NCBI GenBank assembly: GCA_905178155.1
Contig: CAJINV010000010.1
Location: 129,247-193,246 of the forward strand
Source of the DNA: Amoebophrya sp. A120
Lineage: Eukaryota; Sar; Dinophyceae; Syndiniales; Amoebophryaceae
DNA length: 64,000 nt
Direction: 5' to 3'
Shown: positions 45,228 through 56,100 of the stretch, in pieces
Position numbering within the stretch: the stretch's first letter is position 1
Layout: every line of letters begins with the position of its first letter
Translations under genes and position numbers: made by a program
The notes under the pieces: generated by a model
Told to the model about the DNA's origin: nothing
Databases searched by the model: none
What the model saw: only the letters and a program-made list of their open reading frames with translations

Positions 45228-48200
45228 TCACATTAAGTTGTCAAACAGCAAGCTTCTGTGATCCTTCTTGACGGTGGTCTGTTTCCGCTCGGAGGAACGG
45301 TCGCTGCTGCTTGCCGAGTATGCATTGCAAATATGGCTGGGTCTGGAACTCTGCAACTTGTCATGCTAAATCTGGACCAGGCAAAAATCTGCGTTGCATG
45401 GTTACCAAATGCTGTCCACTTTTGATCAAGTTGACGACAGGCAGTTTCTCATGCAGGCTGGGCTTGATAGTCATTGCACTGAGTCTGTCATGCTAGCAGG
45501 TCCTCCATTGCAGATCATATGGGTCATGGAAACCCTGCATGACAAGTTTAGCAATCCTTCAGTCAGACCCAGATATATTATTTCCATTTGATACCGAGTC
45601 GTCATCCGGGTCTGCCCGCTTGGAGGTCATGCTCTTCCCCGACGCTCCGCTCTTCATCGACGCTCCGCTGAGGACCGAGATGTTCTTGCTTTTCCGCATG
45701 CTGTATCAATTGCAAGAGTGTCTGGGTCTGGAAGAATGCGCGATTTGTCATGCTTGTCTGGCATGACCAAAAAGTTTGTGATGCGTGTCCAAGAAGAGAC
45801 GCCTTTGCGTGTCATGTAAAAACGCAGTTTGTCATGCGACAAACGCAACACAACGAAGCGCAGACATTTCTCATGCTTGGCTGTGCATTACAGAGCGTTC
45901 ACTACTCCCACCGCAGCGTTACAAGTTTCCAGACCCAGACATTTTTACAATCCATATGCTCTGATTCCCCGCAGCATCCGGGCTCAGTTGCTCCATCTCC
46001 TCTTTTGGTGCTTTCGGGTATCCGAAGGAAAAGATTTACCATTTTGTTCATGCGCCATTCAAATTTCAGCATGACAAAACTTTCTCACAACTCCAGCAAA
46101 TCTAATGTTCATCTGCACGCCAAATGGCATCCTCCGATGGATTTCAAAAAAATTCTTTTGATGCATTTGTACGGTAGATCGTGTACGGTAAATGTTTCTT
46201 GCATATCAGCACCGACTGAAGCGTGGAGTTCATCCCCCCGTCTCCCCCTCCAGCAGCGATGTCTTTCTTGCCCTGTATGAGAGTGCACAACTCCCCATCC
46301 TCCTCCTTTGTGTAGCATGAACGACAATACAAGCGTCAGCAAGAATACCGGTTTCGCATGGCAAATTTTCCCAGGAGTGTAGTATTTGTATTGCTTGGGC
46401 TTCTGGTGTTTGTCATGCAAGCAGCGCCAAGAGGCACAGCCTGGATTTGGTATTCTGCATGACAAATGAGGGGGAGGGGGAGTTGTGCAGTGTCATACTC
46501 TGCGTGGTTTTCCCGGAAAGAAAATTCCTGCCATCACCCGATGACTGGACCCAGTCCCCTGGCTCTTGAATGCTCGGGTACTTCTCACGCCCCGACACCC
46601 CCGCCGCTTGCGTCGTGCCACGCGCCGAAGCGTTGGGAACTGCGACAGACGGTGTGGGCACAGCCATGCCGCGCTGAACCGCGACAGGGCTCACCGCGAG
46701 CGGGTTGCTGTCGGAAGCATCCTCGTCCTTCGACGACTTCTCGCTCTTCTTCGTTTTCGGATTAGGAATTCTCGCTCCCGCGGAGGATGCTGGTAATCCG
46801 GCCTGGGTAGAATTCCCGGCGGTTGTGTATGAAAGCCTCAGGTTGAAAATCCTCAAAATGGAAATTATAATTTGTGATGCAAAAAAACGACTCCACTTGA
46901 AGCGGCATTTGTAGTCGGCGCATGACCACAAATTTCCCTGGCACTTAAAGCATGTCTGTCATGCAGGTTAAGGCAAAGGGGTGCCCTTCTGTCGTGCTAA
47001 GCAGCACTCCAATTCTTCAACCCTAGCAGGACAATAGTCGCCTCCTTTGCGTCCTGTGCAATACAGTCTTTTTTGCGTCGCATTTCATGCATCACAAATC
47101 ATTTCCACTTTGATGAGGATTTCCATTCTGAGGCTTTCATATTGTGTCATCCAAGCGGAGGTAGGGTGTGGTGGAGTTGTCCCTAGTTTGTGATGCAAAA
47201 ATGCAAAAGCATCGCACTAGCACTACTATCTAAATTGCATTTTACAAACTCTTATTTCACGGGAAGACGTAGAAATGGGACTTTTCTCTAATGCAGCTGA
47301 ATCGCCTAAGAAACCAGATTTGTTCATATTGTGCATGCAGTATTGAAATCACTACGAGTCAGTGCGATCTTTATCATTTCCAATTGATATCATCTGTTGC
47401 TCGGAGGCATTTCTTGTAGTTCCATCCCCGCGAGAGGGCAACGAACTGGCCCCACCAATCGTCTGCGAAGGATCGGAGCGCCCCGACGCGTCGGATTTTT
47501 GCCGGCCCGTCTGGCGCGGGAACAGGCCAGAGGGTACTGGCGGGACGGTGGACATGTTGTTTATCCCGCCGCCCACACTTGCGGTGCTCGCCCCGGAGTG
47601 ATCGCGGCGCGAGGACTTCTCTTTCCGGCTCTTCTTCTCTTTTATTTCCACCTTTTCTCCCTTCTGCTCCGGCGGCGTGGTGTTACCACCAACATGCCGT
47701 TTCTCCAACGACGTCGGGTGCAGGTGGATATCCTTGTAGTGCTCGATGTGGCCCTCGTATCCACTGGAGAAGTATCGTACTGATAGTAGTTGCAGCTACC
47801 GTGCATGACAAATGTTTTCTTTTTAGGTAAAATAGCATTACAAATTGCATTTTTCTTCTTGAAAAAATTTGTGATGCAATGTATACTAGTACGTGTACGA
47901 CACTTTTGCAATGCATACATCGGCATCCGGGACGATGCCGCTGGGTACCGCCGGAACCGAGGGATCCGCCGCGGAGGAGTGGGCGCCGACCTCGCCCGCA
48001 GCGGGCTTGCCGTCGGGGAACAAGCCGGAGGGAAGTCCTGGCATGGATGACGCATCCAGCGTGCCCTTTTTCTGGAGCGACTGGTCGTTGGAGGACTGTT
48101 TCACTCCCGTTGGCTGTACGGTCACTCGGGACGCGTCAATCCCGGAGCCCAGCGACTGATTGCCTGTATGCATTGCAAAAGTATCTTCGTGTTCGTGTGG

Positions 48201-51200
48201 TGTACGAATTGCATGACAATTGCTTTTACTCCATAGGAAAGGTGAGGTGCAGATCTGTGAGGTTTTTTTAGGTCAGGAAAAAGAATGCAAAACTGTAGTC
48301 ATGTACTACGATGGCCATTCTAATAAATATACGCCGGCGCGAAGGACATCACTTTTACAAATGTCATAGCTTCCTTTCTTGGACAAAATCCTGTCGCCCA
48401 GCGCAATAGCCTCATCCCCCTGTTCGGGTGCGGGAGCGGGAGTTGTGGCCGCGTCTCCGACCTCTTCTGCCTCGTGTTCCTCCTGGTGGGCTGCAAAATC
48501 GGCCTTCGCGCGCATGAGTCCCATCCCGGCGTCGACGGTAAAATGCTCTTTCTTCCCGAACTTGACGCCCACCTTCTTCACGTGCAGATTCAAGTTCAGG
48601 TTTTCCTTCGTCACTTCGGGGATGTGCTTCTTGTGCATTTTGTGATTCATGTTCGCAGTTTCCTGCGCCATCAGCATGGTCGACGCGGGCGCGACAAAAT
48701 CCTTCCACTTCTTGCCGCGCTTCTTCCCCTCCTCGGTGGCAAAGATGCCCGAGGGAAGCGCCGTCGCCGCGTCGATATCCACCGCGCCGCGCTGCTGGCC
48801 AGGCTTGATCTTTTTGCTTTTTTTCCCGTCCTTCGGCTCTTCTTCTCCGGGCTGGACCGGAGGAAGAATTCCCACGGGCGGAATCTTCCTGGTTTCCTCC
48901 GTATGCAATACAAATTTCCCGGACATGTGCAAAATGCATCACAAATCTCACCAATTTGGAGTGTAACACTTGTCATGCTAAACTAGGACCGAAGCTCAAT
49001 TTTGTCATGGAGAGACTGCATTTGTAGTTGTACGTGTAGGGGAAATCTACTGTGGATACTCCGTAATCTCCTTCACCATCTCCAAATCCTTGGGGCTCGC
49101 CAGCTGCTGAAAGTCCGCATCTTCGATGAGCTATCCTGTGCAAAAGTATCGTACTCGTATTGCAGTCATGCATTACAAATCATCTTGTTAAGGCAAATTA
49201 GCATTACAAATTTCATTTCTCATGCTGAGGAAATTTGTAATGCATTTATACGAGTACGATACTTTGCAATGCATATAAACGCCTCCATCCCGTGCCCGTG
49301 CGCGCCGCCCTTCATGCCCTTCCGGTGCTTTTTGCGCTCCTGCTTGTACTTCTTCCGCCGTTCCTCCAGGGTTAGCGTCTTATCTTCATATCAACTGCAA
49401 AAGTGTCTGGGTCTGGAAGGATGCGAACTTGTGATGCTGCATTTGGATGCTACAAAAATCTGTATAATTGCATGAACAGCAAAAGCGGTACATTTTTTGC
49501 CACGAAGAGAGGGCTTTTGCTTTTCTCAATGAGCGGCATAGGCATTAGAAAGCCCTCACAAAATCTGTGATGCTAGGGCATCCATCACAGACGTCAGGAC
49601 TCATGCAAAATGTGCATCACACATTCCAGACCCAAACATTTTTGCATTTGATACTTCATCCGTCAGCGCCATTGTGGCCCGCTCGTCATCGTCATCCAGG
49701 TCGTCGACCAACCTTTCCGCCAGAAACTCCGCCGCTTGCGGCGAGAACCCGTGTTGTTGGAGAGCTTGCTCCGTCTCCTTCTGTTGTTTTTGCCGTTCGG
49801 CCAAATTCATCAAAAACTCGCGCATGCGTCCCACGTACTCCGGCCCGTCATCCCAGCTCAACCCAAACTGCATCAGGACTTTCTCGTCCCCATCGCCACT
49901 GGGACGCAGTAAAAACTCTCCGTCATGCACGTACTTGTCGCAGATTTGGTTCGCGCACATTTTTATGCAATGCAAAAGCATCGTACTAGTATAAATGCAT
50001 TACAAATTGACTTAGCATTACAAATTAAATTAAATTTGTAATGCGGATTGGCCTTCAGAAAAGGATTTGTAATGCATGATTGCAATATGAGTACGATACT
50101 TTTGCAGTGCATAGTTTTCGCGTAGCCGCCCGAGACACCGGCGTCAATCAGCGCGTTCTCGACCACAGTGGGATCCAAATTCACCTCGATAGACTTGCGG
50201 GCCGGGTGCTCCGAGATGAAGTGCTTCTCGTCGAAACTCAAAGCGTCCCCCTTCGCGTTGGGCGCCCCGTGGGGGTCTGCCTCCGTTTCGGTGCCGGTCG
50301 TGTCGCCCCCGGGCGTTTTTTTCTTCGCTTTCAACTTCTTCTTCGCCTTCTTCTTCGGCTGCTCGACCGGCGGCGGAGGGGGCTGCTGCACCACGACGGG
50401 CGGGTGGTAGGGCACGGGCTTCTTCTCCTCGTCGGCCGAAGAAGAAGTGTAGATGAACCAGAAAAGCAGGCCCAGCCCGATAAGGCCGAGGATCGAGCCC
50501 GCGACAATGGCGATGATCTTACCGCACCCGAGGCCCTGCTGAGCTCCACCGGAAACGAGGACGTTTTCATTTGTCACGGTGGTTGTCATTTGGTCTGCCT
50601 CCGTGAGCATTTGGTGATTTGGGTCATCTGCAGCGTACGTGGAATAGGCCGGTCCACCCTGATGCGGAGTCGGGGGTGTATATTCCTGAACAAGTGGCAC
50701 AGTACCCACGAGTGTGGCCGACTTCTCCTGCTTCTTCTGCAGCACATCCATTTCCACAAAGGCCGACGTGCTCGCCGTGGCCGTGGAGAACTCCGGATCG
50801 AGAAAAAAGTGCGACGAGGCTTTTTTCTTCAACATCTTCGCTTCTTCCTCCTGTTATGCATTGCAAAAGTATTGTAAGTACTAGTGGAAATTGCATATAC
50901 ACGACATCATCAACTGGTGGAAATAAAACCGAAATACCACTTTTCACAAGCACATTAAAAAACCAGATATAGTGATGCATGTATAATTTGCAATCAGGAG
51001 TACAAGGACAATACTTTTGCAGTGCATCCCTGTTCGCCATCCTCATCTCCACTCGGCTCTTTGACCGCGCCAGTGACCGCTCCGGCGATGTTATGAGAGT
51101 GCGCAAGAACTATACCTCCTCGTTCCCTCATTCGGGATGCAAATTGCTGAAGCTAGTTCGTGCTGGCCTTTGGAGGTACCGTTTGCATGACAAATTTCTG

Positions 51201-52036
51201 AAGTACTTTAACCAGTCCGGCACTGTGTCATCTATTACCGTGCTTCCTTTCTTGCTGCTCATGCCCTTGTTACAAACTCAAACGAGGGAAGTTGTACCAG
51301 ATATACTCATTCTTGTGCACTCTCATACAAGTCGAGGACGTATTGAAACATCCACGCAGGCTATCCAAGAAAAAAACACCATCACAACCACATTTAGAAG
51401 GTTACGCATCAGAAATTTCTCTCGCATGACAATTTTTTCTTGTATTGCAAAAACACAAAGGGAAAAAATCGCCAATAACTCTTGACTGTGATGCATTTTT
51501 GCGCATGACAAAAGTTTTTGTATTGCAAAAATGTGCAAAAGTGATTGTGATGGTGTTTTTTTCCTGAATACAGGCTCGTCCCCGTTTCGCCGCTCCATGA
51601 ACTTCTTGGTTTTGCTCTGCCCATTCTGTAGGGTAGAGGAGCTGAAGGGGAAGACGGAAGTGGCTACTCCGGCGTGCTGCGAATTTTGTTCAACATCCGG
51701 CTTGCTAGACTCCGCTTCTGCTACTTCTGTGTTTTCATTTTGCTTTTGGCCGAGGACTTGTTGTTCCTTGTTCTCTGCTGTAGTACTCTCATCGTCGACC
51801 TTCAACGCCCGATCTGCCTGCAATTGTTCAGCATTTTCTGCACGCCCATCCGACGCCTCTATGTGCATGCGCGGCTTCAGGGCAGAAACTTGTTGGAAGG
51901 TGTCCGTAGTTGTACCCAGAAGTAGGGTTATGAACTGCAGTACTGCAAGGCGCTTGGTCGCCGTTGAACCAATCCTCGCCGTGGCGAGAGGTCCTCGTAA
52001 CGCACGGGCGCTCATTAGGATCTTGCTCTGCTCCAT
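45228..52036 (-). CDS. G10: large single-pass membrane protein, SDRK paralog family
   Basis: About 1,192 aa. Exons: 52036-51571, 51356-51328, 51086-51039, 50849-50114, 49968-49654, 49383-49276, 49126-49059, 48896-48369, 48161-47918, 47752-47390, 47177-47142, 46822-46498, 46270-46206, 46013-45957, 45698-45594, 45313-45228. ATG 52036. N-terminal hydrophobic region (LAVLQFITLLLG), LQADRAL, LQNGQSKTKKFMERRNGDEP-AWMFQYVLDL-AGAV (split by two introners), FVEMDVLQ, membrane span at about 290-316 (IIAIVAGSILGLIGLGLLFWFIY). The tail of about 870 residues begins with Pro/Lys-rich sequence and a helical module (VENALIDAGVSGGYAK, FGLSWDDGPEYVGRMREFL) that resembles the shared module of G3 and G4. It also has four copies of a PSG[LI][FV] motif. 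Function unknown. Fifteen introners. Confidence 0.84.
45319..45593. mobile_element. Introner, family B (diverged)
   Basis: Arms ATGGCTGGGTCTGGAA and TCAGACCCAGATATATT; ends TATGCAT...TTGATA. Duplication CCGAG/CCGAG. Confidence 0.92.
45704..45956. mobile_element. Introner, family B
   Basis: Arms GTGTCTGGGTCTGGAAGAAT and complement. Duplication TGCTG/TGCTC. Confidence 0.91.
46019..46205. mobile_element. Introner, F-like
   Basis: Ends TATCCGAAGGAAAAGATTTACC and GTGTACGGTAAATGTTTCTTGCATA region. Duplication weak (TCGGG/TCAGC). Removal keeps the G10 frame. Confidence 0.75.
46276..46497. mobile_element. Introner, family C
   Basis: Arms GTGCACAACTCCCCATCCTC and complement. Duplication CCCTG/CTCTG. 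Confidence 0.91.
46828..47141. mobile_element. Introner, family E (diverged)
   Basis: Arms GCCTCAGGTTGAAAATCCTC and GAGGATTTCCATTCTGAGGC. Duplication TTGTG/TTGTG. Confidence 0.93.
47183..47389. mobile_element. Introner, family A-like (degenerate)
   Basis: Arms ATGCAAAAGCATCGCACTAGC region and GTGCGATCTTTATCATTT; right end AATTGATA. Left boundary and duplication uncertain. Removal keeps the G10 frame. Confidence 0.6.
47758..47917. mobile_element. Introner, family A
   Basis: Ends TATCCACTGGAGAAGTATCG...CACTTTTGCAATGCATA. Duplication CCTCG/CATCG. Confidence 0.87.
48167..48368. mobile_element. Introner, family A (diverged)
   Basis: Ends TATGCATTGCAAAAGTATCT...ACTTTTACAAATGTCATA. Duplication weak (GCCTG/GCTTC). 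Frame kept. Confidence 0.78.
48902..49058. mobile_element. Introner, family F
   Basis: Ends TATGCAATACAAATTTCCCG...CTACTGTGGATA. Duplication CTCCG/CTCCG. Confidence 0.93.
49132..49275. mobile_element. Introner, family A
   Basis: Ends TATCCTGTGCAAAAG...ACTTTGCAATGCATA. Duplication weak (TGAGC/TAAAC). Confidence 0.87.
49389..49653. mobile_element. Introner, family B
   Basis: Arms GTGTCTGGGTCTGGAAGGAT and TTCCAGACCCAAACATT. Duplication CTTCA/CTTCA. Confidence 0.93.
49974..50113. mobile_element. Introner, family A
   Basis: Ends TATGCAATGCAAAAGCATCG...TTTTGCAGTGCATA. Duplication ATTTT/GTTTT. Confidence 0.9.
50855..51038. mobile_element. Introner, family A
   Basis: Starts TATGCATTGCAAAAGTATTG; the right end reads GCATC instead of GCATA. 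Duplication CCTGT/CCTGT. Confidence 0.87.
51092..51327. mobile_element. Introner, family C (diverged)
   Basis: Ends TATGAGAGTGCGCAAGAAC...TTGTGCACTCTCATA. Duplication GATGT/CAAGT. Splits the AWMFQYVLDL-AGAV block. Confidence 0.85.
51362..51570. mobile_element. Introner, family J
   Basis: Arms AAAAAAACACCATCACAA and TTGTGATGGTGTTTTTTT; ends TATCC...TGAATA. Duplication CAGGC/CAGGC. Only copy here; splits DEP-AWMFQY. Confidence 0.93.
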
Positions 52037-53156
52037 TTTGATTCGATTATCTGGTCTTACTTCAATTCAGATTCAGTCTCGATTTTTGAGCAAGCTGCGC
52101 GATGTTGAATCAGTAACATTCATCTTGTTGTTCTAGTTCTTCGTCCGTAATTTGTCTAGTATAGAAAAAAAACAGTCAGAATGCGCAGCTATTGAGTGAA
52201 ATTTGGTGTCATTTTCTTTGTCTGATTGCACGACCCCACTTCCATCTCTTTTCGAAGAGCCACACGATATGCCAATGAGGCATACGTCGCGTGCGATATC
52301 ACCGCCATATTATACGACGAAGACGATCTTCCGGTCGGAATACGAAAAAGCACGAAGGTGGTTTTCGACGGCAATAGTAAACGACGACCATCATGCAGAT
52401 TACGAATAGCGACAACGAAGACAACGACCCTGACGACACCAGATGAGATGCGCCGGAGCTAAAATTTCATAAGATGAATTTTACGATGGACGAAGTTGTA
52501 CCTAATGTCAGCTAGACAAGCCTTCAGGACTAAACTCCTTCAACGCGGCGAGGACTTGATTTTCAAACTAAATCACAAGCGCAGGTGGAGCAGCTGCTTT
52601 ATGCGTAGACGAAGGTGAGATCCTTCTGGCTGTCTACTTGCATCTTTCCTTGCAGCGCGCTTTAGCCTCTGCGCAATACCTGACGGGCCATAGTATTTTC
52701 AAATTTTTGTACAGTGGTTCAACTTCAATGGTTTGTTACTGTTCGTAAAATGTAGCTCTCGCTCGGGCACGAAGATCAGCACAACGTCGTGCTCATCGTG
52801 AAACAAGCTACGAAAAAGACCACCTACTTCCTTCGCAACTACTGAAACTGATACTGAACAAATCTCTTTTACAAGACACGACAGTGCGGTCATAATATCA
52901 TGAAATCTTGAAACAAAAGATAGGCCTTGCGGCGAACACGACACATTTTCTTCCGCGCATGCGCATTAAAATGGTACACAAAGATCGGAAATCAAATTTA
53001 CGAAACACATGAAAAAGATGAAACTGATGGTTGTCAATTGTCAAAATGAACATTGCAATACTCTGATCAAAAACAAAAAAATGTGGTTGTAAAAGCGAAA
53101 TGAAAACATTGAAACTGAAATAATTAGATTTTGCTCTTCATCGACATTGTTGAGCA
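52037..53156. other. Intergenic, G10 to G11
   Basis: AT-rich; no supported gene. Confidence 0.5.
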
Positions 53157-56100
53157 CTAGTCGCGCGCCGTGGGCGAGTTGTTTCTCGAGGCGGCTTTGG
53201 CGGTTGTTACGACTGCAGCGAAGCTCATGATGCTATCCTCCGGTGCGTTCTTGATGACTCGCTTGGCCGCTGCCGCAAACTTTGCCTTCCCCTTCGGTTT
53301 CGCCTTTTTACTTCCCCCGGCGTCGCTGTCCACCGATTTCGGAGTGCTGTTCGATTTTGGTGTGCTGTTCGATTTCGGCTGTGCCGCTGGGGATTTGCTT
53401 TTCGAAATGATCGCGCTTTTCAGACCCGCCTTGTACACTGCTGCATACTCCTGAAAACTTGTGTTCGATTGTCTACTAGTTCGACTGTTGATGTTACTGG
53501 AGGCATTGCTCGCGTTACTCTCGAGGACTTTATTTCGGCTGTTACTGGTAGTGCTGTCGTTGGACTGGGGCTTCAGAAAAGACGGGCGATCGCGAAAACC
53601 GGTCAGGTCGCCGGTCACGCCAACGGGCAGGTCGTTGGAATCTACTCCGGGCGACTTCATGGTGGTGGTCACTTCCGGTGGTCCGCCGGTTTTTTCAGGG
53701 TGGTCATCAAAGCCGCGGTTGAAAATGCTGGACTTCTTACACTATACAGTGCAAAAGTATCGTGCTACTATAAATTGCATTACAAATTTCCTCAGCGTCA
53801 GCATTAAGTAATGCGGATTTACCTCGGGAGCATGACTGCAATTACAACGAGTACGATACTTTTGCACAGGATACACTCCTGCTTTTCAACTGCACCTCTT
53901 GTACTTGTTGATCAACAACTTCTGGCGCCCCGCCGGCACTCGCTAGTGATGCTTTGGCGCTTTTCATTCATATGCAATAGAAATTTATTTTCCCGCACAG
54001 GAGGAGGTACAAACGCAGGTACAAACTTTGCGAAGGAGAAGCAGATGAACCTGAACAAGCATGAAACTTGTGAAGATGTCGAATCGATGTGCTTGCAGCT
54101 GCGGAAAAGTTTTATCGTAAAAAAATGCAGTGTCAGCATCGGATGTGCTTCTTGTACGTCGTGTACGGAACTAAGTTTAGTTATGTGGATACACGACCGA
54201 CTGCTCCCCGATCGGTTCATTGGCTGAGTGCTCGAGCTCGCGGCTTTGTCATATCGCGGGGAAAAAAACGTGTTGACGTTCAGACACAGGAGAGAAAGGG
54301 CCGCATAGATGCATATGCATTGCATGCATGATACAGAAAATCTGTCATGCAGGACAGCACCAGAAAGTGCCAGTTGTAGTACTAGCCCTCAAACATTTAC
54401 ATTAACGTTAACAACTACAACACTTCTTTTTTTCTGTGATATGCCAAAGCTTTCCGCCAAGATCGCAGCCTTCGCTTGCGGATTAGCCTTCAGGATGTTT
54501 TTCGCCGCAGTGACAAATTTTGGACCCTTGACTTCGTATGCATGGCAAAGTTGTATTGTCCCAGCATGACAAGCGTAAATTATCGCAGTTAGAAAACTAC
54601 AATTGTCAACATGCAGCAGGTAGTAAAGCAAGAACGAAGTCTGATGTCATGCAGGAGCAGGACGTCAGCAATTCACTTTACAGGAGTTTGCGATACAATT
54701 ACAACTTTTGCAGATCATACTCCTGCCTTGGCCTTCTTTTTTGGCTTCTTGCCTTGTCCGAAGGCATCCTCGTCAGCAAAGGTGTGAATCAAATCTGCAC
54801 CGGGGCCAGGTTTGCGGGGTGCGCGCTGCCAAACTTTCATATCGACAGTATGCAATCGTTACGGGTTCTTGTACCGCACGTGTTGTACAAATAAATGGTG
54901 CACCAGGGACTTGAACTTGTCATGCAAGATGAAAAATGCAATGACATTTGTACACACAACATGATACAAAAACTTGATTATTTCCTGTTCATAAACATCT
55001 CCTTTGCCCCCGTACATCAGATCACCCTCGAAGCCGTCCGTGCTGGGCACGATCCCGGGACCGGTCGTGGAGCCCATGACCCCGCCTGATCCAAGGAGGG
55101 CGGAGTCCATCTCGCCTGCGGCTGCCGCGGTGTCGTAATCTCTATGCAGGAAAAAAAGATTGTAGGCGTAACTTTCTTGGAGGATTAGCATGACAAATAT
55201 TTCTCGCATGACAGCAAAGACCTGTCATGCGCAGATAGTAGCGGAAAACGCCGCTGAATGGACCCGACAGCGCAGGCACAGCATGACAGGCGCAATCAAT
55301 TTGCATGCTGCGCATCACAAATTTACACTAACGCTCTTTTTTCCTTGGATAATCCCCAGTGGACCCGCAGTACCCCATGTACACCATACTCGCGATGACA
55401 CTATCCTGTGCAAAAGTATCGTACTCGTACTAATTGCAAGTCTTGCATTACAAATCTCTTTCTTGAGGCAAATCCGCATTACAAATTTTATTTCTCATGC
55501 TGAGGAAATTTGTGATGCATTTATACGAGTACGATACTTTTGCAGTTCATACACACCCCCGACGACCAAAACGACACAGATCGCCGTGACGGTAACGCAG
55601 CAACCGCCACAGCAGTTCTCCTCCGCACTGGTGATAGTGGTCGTTTCTTCCACGGTATTTTGCGTTGAAACGGTGGTCCCCGGGCCTGGTGCTGCTGCAC
55701 CTCCTGCTTGGACAGGTGGCGATTGTGGGGCTGCTGGTGCTGCAGGAGGTGCTCCCCCTCCTGCTGGTTTCCTCGGTGCTGCTGGCTGCTTCCTATTTAT
55801 CACTAGCGCTTGCTGCGCTATTTTTTGTGTCTCCAGAAATGTCGCCGACGCCGTTGCGGTTGTTTTTTTGACAACATCTTGCTGGTCCCCTGCTGCAGAC
55901 GTACTGCTGTCCGAGAAAAGAAAGTCGCTGTCAGTGATCGAGTTTGTCGTTTCCCCGGCGCCGTCGGTGTCGCTAGTTGTAAACAATGCGCCGCCGCTGA
56001 TCAAGTTCTCCGTGACTGAACCGGCAAAGTCCAATACGTATTGAAACATCCACGCTGGTTCGTCATTCTTCCGTCGCTCCATGAACTTCTTTGTCTTGTT

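Noticed and set aside
3531-55551. Repeated short palindromic units reminiscent of a CRISPR array or REP elements
   Set aside because: Spacing is irregular, units fall inside coding frames of a eukaryotic gene cluster, and each has its own target duplication.
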